Assembly (NCBI GenBank): GCA_001179505.1
Contig: CDMY01000395.1
Coordinates: 323,894-387,893, forward strand
Origin: Vitrella brassicaformis
Taxonomy: Eukaryota > Sar > Vitrellaceae
Direction of reading: 5' to 3'
Length of the DNA stretch: 64,000 nt
A program made the translations under genes and the position numbers. This document shows, in pieces, positions 35,735 to 46,412 of this stretch. Numbering within the stretch: the first letter of the stretch is position 1; each line of letters opens with the position of its first letter. Below the pieces are notes generated by a model. The model worked only from the letters and a program-made list of their open reading frames with translations. It made no database searches and was not told where the DNA came from.

Positions 35735-35767
35735 GTGGGGTGGGCCCCCACTGGGCCCCCACCCCAC
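35735..35767. repeat. Perfect 10-bp inverted repeat (hairpin) in a divergent promoter
   Basis: GTGGGGTGGG at 35735-35744 pairs with CCCACCCCAC at 35758-35767 across a 13-nt C/G-rich loop. It sits between the divergent starts at 35635 and 35805. Confidence 0.8.
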
Positions 35768-35804
35768 ATCGCGCATAATCCTTGACTGATTGCCGTTCTC
35801 ATCA

Positions 35805-36155
35805 ATGAATTCCATCCTCTTGCTCTGCGCGTCGCTATGCGCCTTTCCCCTTACCGCGCGTCGCCCGTCTGCCATCAAAAGATTCCACTACGTCGCGCAC
35901 CAGGCGGCGACTGTAGGTCCCGCAGCAGACTCCTGTTCGAACAAATTCCCCTTCAGACGGTCAGCCTTGCCTGCTGCAGGGACCGACCATGCCGAAACGA
36001 TGCGCCAGAGTCGACAGCCGACACAGACAATAGAGTCGATGGCCGAAGTTGGCTGCATTTTGGTGTCTATCTTGCTGATGCTGCTGGTGGCATCTCAGGC
36101 GGCGGCACTACTGAGACACTGGCAGGGACACGGCAAGACCCACCCTTCATGGTAA
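35805..36155 (+). CDS. Possible small membrane protein
   Basis: An intronless 116-residue frame starts at ATG 35805 with a signal-like segment (MNSILLLCASLCAFPLTA). It ends with one strong membrane helix (VGCILVSILLMLLVASQAAA) before a basic/His tail. It is divergent from the secreted orphan at 35635. The terminal ATGGTAAGCG could instead be a splice donor, in which case the gene would continue; no convincing next exon was found. Length and hydrophobic plan support it, but no homologue is recognised. Confidence 0.35.
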   Translation: MNSILLLCASLCAFPLTARRPSAIKRFHYVAHQAATVGPAADSCSNKFPFRRSALPAAGTDHAETMRQSRQPTQTIESMAEVGCILVSILLMLLVASQAAALLRHWQGHGKTHPSW

Positions 36156-36631
36156 GCGATGGAAAGGCGATGTATGTTACATAGACGTATGGAAGTTATG
36201 CACAGGCCACATTGAATGGACGGTCAAGAAGTCGCAGTCTGAATGTCTGACCCACTCTTTCTCTCGTAAGTGTTGCAATACGGAGAGCGAGACAAAACGC
36301 CGATAGACTCTTTACCGCAGGTTCGTGTCGTCAGTGTATTCATCTTGTTGTCTGAGAGCCAAACCAAGTCAAGTTCGTATATTCCAAGACGACAGACATA
36401 GTTCTTCTGGTTCATCTCAAGAACACTGCACGCAGTTTGCTCAAAGACGCACAAGGCGCATTGCTCGTCTGACACGGCCGCTATGAAAAACAGACACTCA
36501 TCTGAACTCATGTGTATTCACGGAAAGTAGCTAACACTCAGTCGGTTAGAAGTAGCACTACACAAGCAGCTGGGTCTACTATATACTTGCACATGGATGA
36601 AATTGGTTTAACTACGGTCTCGAAATGAGCG
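36156..36631. other. Intergenic region
   Basis: Holds a 95-codon Cys-rich minus-strand frame (36224-36511) without other support; otherwise nothing recognised. Confidence 0.4.
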
Positions 36632-38727
36632 CTAAGTATTTCTACTGACAGAAACTGCACTGCGAAAAACAGAAGAAGTACAGTGACTAGCAAGTCTGTT
36701 CCGATGCCTTTGAGGCGACCTCGTCCTCCTGCAGTCCACAACCAGACATCGATTCGCAGTCTGATTCAAGCATGTGCCAACAGTCTACCTCTCCTCGAAA
36801 TCGGCGTTCGTATTCTTGAACATTTCCAGCAGCTGCTGTGCTTGAATGTCTCTCTCGGGAAGAATGCGCAGGACGGAGATGGCATCGATGACTTCTCTTC
36901 TCAGCCAAGGGAAGAGACGGTAGTGAGCAAACAAACAAGCCAAAACCAGAAGAGACCATGCAAGCGCCCCCAGGATCCACAGCTGCATTGAAGTGCAGAC
37001 AAAGACACAATACACTATGTGCAATCAAGTGTGGTTTGTCACTTATTTACTTTCGTCTCATGTGCGAGGAGGTCCGCATCAGCCTCCTACACGAAGAAAC
37101 ATGGAGAAGCTGGTCAATCCCACGGATGCTTACTCTCTCACCTCCATGAAGAGGTCTTCAAACTTCTCAAAACCTAAATGGATTACATGGAGATGAATAA
37201 ACACTCCCGACTCTCAGCTTTGTCTCACCCCCCGAAAGGTCGTAATGCAAGCTGTTTTCCAAAAACCTACACCACATATCAAGATGACGAGAGCCGAGTC
37301 ATACTCGGAAATCGCACGCCTCTCTTGCTTACCAGTAGTCAGGCGGCTCGTTTGCCGTCATTCGATTCATCACTGGAAGGGTGCCATTCGCCTCATTGCC
37401 AGCTATCTCCAATCGCCGAGTATGAGCAGTCACCGCGTAGTATGATGGCGGTGTACCGTTCCCATGCAGCCAGTTTCGATGAAAGCGCTCGGCCTCTTCG
37501 AACCTGAAAAGTGCACAAATATACGCCGGCAATCCGCAATCAATGCGGCTAGTCAGGCTCGGCTCGGCGCTTCGCGCCTCGCCTCCGCAGACAGGCCAGG
37601 TGATCAGTGCCTTGTATAGTCCCTGCTCCATCAAGTCAGAGAAAGGATATGGGTGGACTCTGTTTGAGCACGTTCCCTCCTGCAGGACAGGAAAGAAACG
37701 AATCGTCATAGAAGGCGCGCGAGCCCGTCAGTCACTCAATGAACCGACCGATTTAGGCAGGAGACAAGAAGGAAAATAGAGCAATCTGAGACAGTACGAG
37801 TGCCATTAGATAAGGAGCATTCTCTATGTCGGCACAATCACTGTCTCTCACTTTTTCCGTGCTGAGAAACGACGATCCACGGGCTCTTCAGCCATGTCCT
37901 GATGGTACAGAAGACTGCCCAGCTCACTCCTTGCCTCGTGAATGTCATGCTGAAAGGTAAGCCATACATCAACAGAGACGACAGAGAAAACAGAGAGAAC
38001 GGCCGCTGATGCGTGCAGCTGATGAAAGACATGCCTCGATTTCCGCAGCAAAGCCTCCGCCCGAAGAATCTCTTCTGTTCGCCGATCGCCAAGGAAATAG
38101 ATCTTTCTCCACCAAGTGCAGAGCGACAACCCCGGCTTGACGGAGCCTGCACAGAACACGGCAGATGATCAGGATGAGTTGACGCTCATCTCAGCGGCAC
38201 GCACCTAAACTCAACCATCGTAGCCTAAGAAGAGACACGGACAGCTAATGTTACATCCTGAGGGGAAGCAGATGGTAGTGTTCTGCCTCACCTTGACCAC
38301 CTCGTCGGTCAGGTTGTGCGACATTGTCATCAGCACGGCCTGCAGGAGACCCACGATGGGAACAAGCTTGTCATGGAGATAATAAAGCGCATGCACGCCG
38401 ACCATGAATGTGTATGTGAAGACGCTGTAAGCCAGGATGCTTCCCATGAAGAAAAAGAGAGTCCTCGAAAAACGCCCTCTTATGCACACGTTAAGCCATC
38501 GGATGATGTTTGGCGGCTCTCTGAGCGGAACGGCAATGAGACAGCAGTGAGTGACTGTGAAGCACATTTCTACCTGAGCCAGCGATGTCTGACTTTGAAG
38601 AGAAGCCATCTCCGATGACATGTGAACCAGCCTTTGTTCCGATCGATTCCGCTGCTGTCGATGGATCCGCGATGTGATCCATGCCGCCTGTCGGCCCTGT
38701 CGCAGTGATGTATTGAGAAAATATCAC
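36632..38727 (-). CDS. Membrane-spanning orphan protein (several exons)
   Basis: Minus-strand coding pieces show clear membrane helices and splice sites. The first exon from ATG 38727 (MIFSQYITATGPTGGMDH) runs to a CTCAG|GTAGAA donor. The next has PPNIIRWLNVCIRGRF plus two helices (LFFFMGSILAYSVFTYTFMV; LVPIVGLLQAVLMTMS). Next comes a piece with SVKPGLSLCTWWRKIYFLGD and a long helical stretch, then an extracellular-like piece (FEEAERFHRNWLHGNG). A helix MQLWILGALAWSLLVLACL and a terminal piece end at TAG 36632. One middle junction (about 38140-38230) could not be phased, so the model is partial. No family is recognised. It resembles the neighbour at 39.9-45.4 kb in layout. Confidence 0.4.
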
Positions 38728-39040
38728 ATTCGTTGGTTCAATACCGCTTCTTTCTCTTTACGAGCTGGCTTGGTTGGGGCCGAATTTCCTGGACTCCTCC
38801 CCAGCAGTCATTGGAGCAGTAGCATCTCCGCCCTTTTTCAAGCTGCTGTCGCTCGCACGCCGTTGCTAACCAGAGAGGGGACCAGCAATGTGTTCATCGA
38901 AGAAAGAACTAGTACTTTCGCATTGCGTACTTTCTTTGTTGCCTCGCTTCTTTTCTGCAGCAACTCAAAAGCTCTTTGTCTTTCGCTTTCATGTCGTTAT
39001 CCTGAACTCCTTTACGCTCGAGGGGCGGATTGGCATCACT

Positions 39041-39768
39041 CGCAGCACTGATGGCAAAGCAACAAAACGCAGAGTCGCCTGCGAATAGAAACGAAAAGTG
39101 GCGGGAGCGCTAACTTCTGTTGTGGCTGGTGCTGCTGTCTTGTCCCAATGTCCTTGCTGCCATCAGCTGGCTGCAAGTATATCAGAGTCGTATTCGTTCC
39201 TTCTGGATGCTTCGAATTGATATTTCTGCTTACTGCTTCCAGTTTGAGAATTGCCGAAACCGTCTGCTCTGACACGTGATTCCACTGCTGCTCGTCTGCC
39301 AGTCCATCCATGTCATTTTGGTGGTCCTCAATGTGCAAGTGGGCACCACGTGGGCCGCTCTCAGAAATGTCAACTGTGTAATCCGTCCGATCCGTCCGAT
39401 ACGTGGGCGTCTTATGCAGTGTCCCTCCTTTTGGCGACTTCACAGCCTCCATCTTCCCCGAGCTGTCGCTGTCTCCGCCGTCTGCCTTGGAGGTAACACA
39501 ATCGATCTGCACCACGAGCTCTCCTGTCTTCTGACGGACGAGACCGTGTTTTGAGACCATCGAGTTGCCGCTCGCGTCATGCAGAGAACCTTTGCGTCGC
39601 AGAAGAGCTGAGACATGCACCCAACATAATGGGTAAGCTGTGGCTGCGGCCCCGATAGACCTGACCTGGGTCTCGGTGCTGCTTACCGAGGGCGTGCAAT
39701 GCTCGCTTGTCTAGTGGCAGGCTTGATGGCACTTCAGACTTCTCCGTCGGATTTTCGCTCTCGGCCAT
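39041..39768 (-). CDS. Hydrophilic coding segment; separate gene or part of a membrane-protein neighbour
   Basis: From ATG 39768 three phased exons (39768-39687, 39607-39234, from 39170 down to about 39041) encode a charged, non-membrane protein: MAESENPTEKSEVPSSLPLD, HLHIEDHQNDMDGLADEQQW, then Gln-rich QQHQPQQ. Its end is unclear, with either a stop near 39036 or splicing onward to the membrane protein beginning at 38727. It may be a cytosolic N-terminal extension of that protein. No family is recognised. Confidence 0.35.
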
Positions 39769-39855
39769 TTCACTTTCACGTTTCGCCAAGAGGCCCTCCT
39801 TTCGAGTTTACCTGTGGCCCAACGCCACATGCACAGTGGATCCACACATTTGTAA

Positions 39856-39900
39856 AAAGTGTACGCTCGATGTGTGTGTATTAAAGTGTACGCTCGATGT
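39856..39900. repeat. 18-bp perfect direct repeat
   Basis: AAAGTGTACGCTCGATGT at 39856-39873 and again at 39883-39900, overlapping the probable stop codon of the large membrane-protein gene. Confidence 0.85.
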
Positions 39901-42900
39901 CCTCAAGATTGATCATTGACAGTGGGATGATAATCTTCCCATCTTCGGATATCTGAGGCGAGGACTGCACAGATTTGTTGTTCGGAGGAAGGGGCCTCTC
40001 AATGACTTGTCGTAGGCGCGATCGTCCAAGGCACCAGAAGAGCCTTGATGCAAAATAGATCGCGGCTGCAAGGCCGGCGAAATGACTCGTACATGTGGGT
40101 GGGCGCCTTTTGATTTGTCCGCCGGGGCAGTGGAGGCATCTCGATCACCTTTGCCATGGCTGGCGGTGAGCAGCGGTGGAGTGCCAGTGGATTTGAGGGC
40201 GGGCTTGGCGGGCGATCGACCTTTCTCTGTCTTCAGCTGGTCTCTCGCTTCATCTTCTTCCTCCTCGATATCGAAGCCGTCCTTCTGAAGGGACACCCTG
40301 CTTCCCCACTTTGAGAGGACAGGCTTTTTCTGCCTGCAGAAAGACTGGAGACATTGATGGCGATAGATATACTGCTGTTTCTCACTCGTCGGCCTTTTCG
40401 CTGTGTCTATGCGTGGCGGCATGCGGGTCGACAGCTGTGTCGACCAAGCAAATGCCCCGTCGCGTCTCCCTTCCGAAACGCTTCCGCAGTCTCAGCTTCT
40501 GCACAAGAATAAACACCACGTCGTCTTCCACTCTTGGAGGCTCGAATCGTACTTGTCTGTGGGTTAGCTTGAAGGCAATGTGCAAAGCAAGGCCGACATC
40601 GCTTAGCATATCAAACTCGCCGGCTCCCTTTTGGACCATGCGCAGGATCACTGATCCAGCGACAGGATGCACACGTCTTTAGTTGTCAGAGGAGATGGGT
40701 CTTGACTTACCAAAGCATGAGGTGATGTTGACGCTAAGGGTCACGATGATGCATGCCAAGATGACCATCTCTGATTCTGATCAAACGCACAAGACACGAG
40801 AACCAGACGATCGATAGCGATGTCCCGGACCCCTCCCTCACCCTCGACGATGTGCCAAATGTGGTCGAGTTCGAGCTGAATGGCAGATTGGCACATCACA
40901 TAGTCCGGCGCAACGCGCGTGTGTGGCTCTCACCTCGATAATGTGCACGCCAACCTCTCCTCCGTCACCTATACAGTTTTGCAACACCAGCTTGAAATTC
41001 GGCGACTCAATTGCTGCCCTCTCGTCAATGATCTCGCGGATCGCTTGCAGATACTCCGCTACTTGAAATTTAAGCGTCTAGTAATGAGGGAGGGTATGAT
41101 GCAAACAGGAGATGGAGGGACATGAAGTTGTGAGCATGTTGTCACCGTCACCGTGCTTCTTGCATGAGCCCGTCGACAATGTCTCACCTTAAAATACGTC
41201 ACCCCGTTGTCATTGAAGAATGTTGTCCGAATCGTCGGCTCTCGGTAGAATCTCTGGACCTCATCCATGTTCTCTTGGATGGATTTGTCAACAATAAAGC
41301 TGACAACGTCACCACACAGACAGAGCGTGTCCAAAACAGAGGTAGCTATTGATTTCTTTTACCAGATCCGCCTACTTCGAGGCATGATTGATCTCTTTGA
41401 CGAACTTGTCCATGGTTTGCAGCTGTTTTGTGATGCGCATTTCGTTGTGTGTGCTTGCGAGACTGCGTCTCTCATCGGTAAGGTTGCGAGAGTAGATCTG
41501 GACTGATGTGATTGCATTGCAGACCTCGGTCCTGAAAGACGATGCGACATCACATGTGCTCAAGACCAGCTCCCCTTGTGTTCTGTACCAATCATTGATG
41601 AGCACCCGATTGTAATGGAGGTCGTGCATTTTCTGCGGGCAGGCACACAACGCATAAGTCACAGAAGGTCTGAAAGCCACTCGTGTTAGTACTTGCGTGG
41701 TGTATTCCATCTCATTTTTCTGCACCTGAGGACATACCCACACACACGACGAGAACGCATATATACCGATACTCTGCATGATGGGTTGCAGTGTGCCAGC
41801 GAGGCGAGAAGGCCAACGTACAAAGTGCGTCACAATGCCCATGACCACCATAATGGCCAGCCCTGAGAGAGAAGAGACACGAGGTCCAGCATATCGACAA
41901 CTCGACCTTGAGCTCTTGCTGTGAGCATGCCGTACAGACCAATGATTGCAACAGCCTCCGTCAGATGGAGTCTCCTCTTTTTGCTCAACTCGATTATCTT
42001 AATGTGTTCCTCCTTGCTGCTTCCTGTGCACAGATCCGATCACACGAGCAACATCGATCCCCCGTTTGTGTGAGCGTTCGATATCTTGCCTCCTTCATTT
42101 GCCCCATATCCAGCCCCGCCGCCGCTGTTGCTGCTGCTCTCAAGGGTCGGGTCCTGAGAGAGAATGGCAGATGACTGGTCATCGGCCTCCGCTTGGAGCA
42201 ACAACAACTCGGCCCTGGTCGTGTGGAGGAAGATGCGCCAAGCGATTGCTTACCCGGCCCCTGTGGATACATTGCTCACCTGGATTCATCATTATAGAGC
42301 TGCCGCACAAAGTTCGCGAACAGCTCGAGTGCCTAGTCACACAACCGAGGAAGGTGAAGACACACAAACGATCGGCTCGCCATGAGTGCCGTCATCTCCT
42401 CTGTCCGTCTCTACGTCTTTGCTGCGTGGAAAGCGGCGCAAGAGGTTGACGTAGCTGTGATGTGCATTCGACACAGCTTCAAGGGCCTGTCTTCGACAGA
42501 GGCAGGCCAGGTGGATCGATCCATCAGGAGCTCGTGTCTCACCTCGCGTAACATCGCTGCCCTCTGTCTTGTTGGCTTTGCCGAGGCCATCTTGCTTTCT
42601 GTCGCCAGAGCACGCCAGAACCTGGCCATCTTCTTTAATGCCTGCATGTGATTCATCTTGGCGGCACGTGACCACTTCTGGTATGTCTGCATACAGAGAA
42701 GAGGACATGGACAACAGACTGACATATCAGGAAGCGTGGTGCACCATTATATCGATGAGGTTCGTCTTTTTTCCTCCCCCTCCGCCAAGCAATTCCATCT
42801 GTCGCGCTGTCTCAATGTCCTTGTGAAGCTGAAGCACCATGAAGAAAAGCAGAGATCAGTAATACGAAGAAGACAACAGGTTCCGCACAAGGAAGCCTCC

Positions 42901-45363
42901 TCTCTCTACCTGGTAGAGGATGTAGTTGATGTATAGGTGCCACTTGGACGCGTGTGAATGTGACAGCTTTATGTACTTGTAGCACAGGAAGGTTTCGTCA
43001 CTGAACAAGGGCAAGACGGTGGCAAGCAGCATCAGTCGACGCAAGCATCTGATGCCCTTACAAGAAGTAGCGATTTACGAGAGCCAGCCACTGGAATGAA
43101 AACACACATACGAGGCAGGCATCAACGAGTAATTTCTTTGTCCGTTTCTTACCATGTATGTGTAGGCTGTGAAGTTGGTGGACTGCAGAATGGCCAGGAT
43201 AGTCTCCATCATGACTCCCCTACAGAGAGACAAGTGTGATGCGCATTGCACGTATACGTGACACGCACTATCGTCCTGCGCATGACTTGCTTTTGTCACC
43301 TATTTCGCCAGCGCCTTCTCTTTGTCTGAATACAAGAACCTGAAGGGACACCAAAGCACACACGTGTGTGAGGGGACGGATTGTGCAGGTGACGGACCAT
43401 TCGTCGCGAAAAAGGCGCAACACCAATTCGAGATCGGTCTCCCATATCACGCTCGATCGCAGCTGTGCAAGCCTGGCGAATAAAGTCAGGACATGTATGT
43501 GCGACTGGACACAGCCCGCGACTCTTTGTCGACTCACCCACCTGTACGAGTTCATCCGGTCTCGTACCAAGTCCGCTGGATCCCTTTCCTTGGGCTCCGT
43601 TCGAGCCCCGAGGATCCGTCTGTTGGCGATGACCGTGCTGGTCACGGTGGGTCGTCGTGTGAGAGAGCCCGCCGGCACTGTGGCCTCATCAGCAACGGGC
43701 ATTTCCATGATGGCCAGACGACTGGCCACCCGCTCGTGTGTCCTGTTCGCCAGGCTGTCACTGTCATCGCTCTTGGCGTCGGCCGCTCTGATCAAGAAAC
43801 CAGCCAGCAACTGAGTGAGAGCTGCAGTACCCTTCCCCCCCCAACCCCACTCACTTTTCGTTAGGGGCCTCTCCTGTTTCTTCCGTTAAAATCGACATTA
43901 TTGCAGAGTTGTATTCTTCTGAATGCACGGCTGAGAGTGCGTGCATCTCGGCGATCACCATGTCCTTCAACCGGTTCTTGCGCACTAAGGCGAGCCATGC
44001 CCCCAGCGGCAACACAAATAGACACCCGCCGAGGATTAACAGGTCCTGACAGACACATAGAGAGAAAGCCAGAGACGTTCTGTGCATCGTGTCGTAAAAA
44101 ATAAACTCTGCTTACGTCGACTCCACGTATTCCCCTTATCAGCTTGAAGATACTGATGGCGAGAAGGATGGCTAGGATACCGTTCCTCATTCTGTTGGCT
44201 GCGTCGTGGAAGAACGGGGCCTGCGTGAAGAACAGGAGAGTGACGTAGCCCAGCGCTATTAAATTGACGGCAGAACAGTAGATGGCGAGGCCATTTGAGG
44301 ACACAGCCACGATGAAGGTGACATTGATCAGGGTCTTTGTCGCGGTGTACCTGCACCGACACACAAAGACCCATCAGCTCGATTTCTGCACCGACCGCCG
44401 CCGCGATCACTACCGACCAGAATTCGGCTCTTCCATGTGCCTGCACTGTCAAATCCGTCGAAAAGGGTTTGAAATTGTTGTAAAGCAGAGCTGTCACCAA
44501 ACCGAGAGGCACCTGAGACACAGTTCGAAAGAGAAATCAAATGAAGGCGCCGCGGAGCCCCACACACCCCTCAAACCATACCAGGAAGCAGAGTGCTCCA
44601 ATGGAAGGAAAGAGCATGACGATGTGAAACGCTTCCCAACATGCAAAGTCCGAGTCAGTCAGGCGATCGCGCATCAGCGGGCACGAAAAGAGCGACATCA
44701 GCACAGCCACGGATGAAGAGAAAAAGGTCGTCACAAAGCTGACAGGGGAAACCAGGAGGAACGTGCCTCACAGGTGATTGAATAATTTAGTACCTTCGGA
44801 CGAATCCGCGCAATAGGATGATCGGTGTGATCAAGTGGACCTGAACAAACCAGGTGCGTAATACTCCAATGGTGGATGGCACAGATGGCACGAATTCTCA
44901 CCTCCTTGGACTTGAAGGTTTGAGCAACTATCGCCACGACGCCGGCCGTCAAAAGAATGAGAGTACACAGCAGACCGACCACAACGAAGTATTGCACCTT
45001 TTCATGGCCTACACAGACAACATAGAGACGCAGACCACCAGTTGACGAGCCTGGGCACAGAATTACCCGCAAGTATCTCGAATGGCGACGTGAACAGTCC
45101 CAGGAGACACCCCGCATCGTATAGATCCCATTTGTCGCACTCGAGCGCCTCGTTAAGCGGCAGCAGCAGCGGAACCAGCTGGAGCAGGTCCAGCACGAAC
45201 ACCACCGCTGTCATGACATACTGGGCCAACGGCACACGCAAACCTACAATAAAAGACAAAAACAGCGGTGCCACCATTGCAGCCCTTCTTGACGTAAGAA
45301 GCCAAGCCACCTGTGCCCACGATGATCGTTTCCTCAGGCTTCTCGTTGGTGGATGAATCCATG
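39881..45363 (-). CDS. Large polytopic membrane orphan protein with an extracellular loop domain
   Basis: About 20 minus-strand exons from ATG 45363 (MDSSTNEKPEETIIVGTG) to a probable TAA at 39881. Well-phased exons include 45363-45312, 45243-45067, 45008-44902, 44840-44794, 44738-44582, 44512-44418, 44350-44116, 44045-43855 and 43787-43542. Many strong membrane helices occur: VPLAQYVMTAVVFVLDLLQL, YFVVVGLLCTLILLTAGVVA, FHIVMLFPSIGALCFL, GYVTLLFF, ILAILLAISIF, LILGGCLFVLPLGAW, LTEAVAIIGLYGML and VILACIIVTLSVNIT. Between the last two lies a hydrophilic domain of roughly 200 residues with Cys (DVASSFRTEVCNAI; LVLQNCIGDGGEVG), likely extracytoplasmic. A charged cytosolic tail (DIEEEEDEARDQLKTEKG) follows. 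The plan suggests a channel- or receptor-like protein, but no family is recognised. Some junctions (43.2-43.5, 42.0-42.4 and 39.9-40.2 kb) are uncertain. Confidence 0.5.
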
Positions 45364-45749
45364 ACGTAGAGCACCCCTGCAGGCAGGCAGGCAGGCAGGC
45401 CAGGAAGAGAATGGGGTGCCGGGAGGTCTGAGCGCGCCTTTGCAGCCGCCTACCAAAAAGGGCTTCCTGTCATGGCTGATAGCCAATCAGATCCTTCGGG
45501 CCCGACCCCGAAACGTCCGTCATCGACGGATGCTACAGCCACAAAAGACTTGAAGAGGCCACAAAAACTACTACCACAAGCCCCGCGCCGAAACAAAGCT
45601 CTACAGAGTCACGGCTTCCGCTAAGCTCTACGAGTCACGGCCGGACCAAGAGGTGCAAGCGGCCCGATCGTCGCGCGCTAAGCTTGCAGAGGAGGGGGGG
45701 GCGGGTGGGGGCCGCCTTCGCCAGGTCGGTCGCGGGGGCTGTCGCTGCA
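45364..45749. other. Divergent promoter region
   Basis: Between the large membrane gene (minus) and the R2D2 gene (plus). It contains a short (CAGG)n tract near 45380 and two copies of a GAGTCACGG-type 9-mer near 45606 and 45631. Confidence 0.45.
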
Positions 45750-46186
45750 ATGACTGACGTCAACCACGAACGCATCTTCTGCGCCGAGCAGATAAACGTC
45801 CCACAGGAACTGCCCCTCGTGCTTAAGGAGTTCACGAAAGAGGTCAGCGGGCGGCAAAAACGACAATGATTGACTCGTGAACTATTTCACCGTATTTGCC
45901 TGCCCAGATCATCAGAAGGAACCCCGTGGAGAGCGAAAAGGGTGCGCAAGACGGCAGAATGTCTCTCTACTGACGGTTTGGTGTCTGTCTCACTGTCTGT
46001 GTGTGTCCGTCGCCAATATGAAGATGTTGAGCTGGCGAAGCAGAAAATCTATGAGTGGGCAGCTGAGTACTTCAGGAAGAAGGCAAATGGTAAGCCTCCC
46101 GCCCACGCAAGAAGAGACGGATGACACGCATGCGACCATGGTCCTTTCTCGCGTATGCAGATCAGAGCAAAGAGTTGAAGAACTGA
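45750..46186 (+). CDS. R2D2 (RII-alpha dimerization/docking) mini-protein, ropporin/RSP11-like
   Basis: Four exons, 45750-45842, 45908-45941, 46024-46089 and 46161-46186 (TGA), encode only 72 residues. The sequence EQINVPQELPLVLKEFTKE, then IIRRNPVESE, then IYEWAAEYFRKKAN matches the RIIa fold of PKA regulatory subunits, ropporin and radial spoke protein 11. In that fold, I/V-P-x-x-LP-x-LKxFTK forms the first helix and W-x-A-x-YF the second. These domains dimerise and bind an amphipathic AKAP-type helix, for example on the axonemal radial spoke. The third exon uses acceptor ...ATATGAAG|AT. Nothing beyond the docking domain is present, as in RSP11-type proteins. It suggests a life stage with a flagellum. 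Confidence 0.8.
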
Positions 46187-46412
46187 TCACCTGCTGCCTC
46201 TGCGTGATGTCTGCCGCGCAACCGACATGAATGTTTGACAATTACCTGAATAATCCATCCCCACGGCACGGCACGAGCCATGCAGCTGAGCTACACACCA
46301 ACAGGGTCGAGCCATTCACAGGACAGCTGTCATACATACAGCCATATCGACCAACAGAAAAACACAAACACAGCACTGCCTGCCCTACTACCCGTCCCCC
46401 CACTCCTCTCCT
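46187..46412. other. Intergenic region between convergent genes
   Basis: Short region; nothing recognised. Confidence 0.5.

Noticed and set aside
36224-36511. 95-residue Cys-rich minus-strand frame
   Set aside because: Short, with no promoter or splice support and no signal peptide; kept only as a remark in the intergenic entry.
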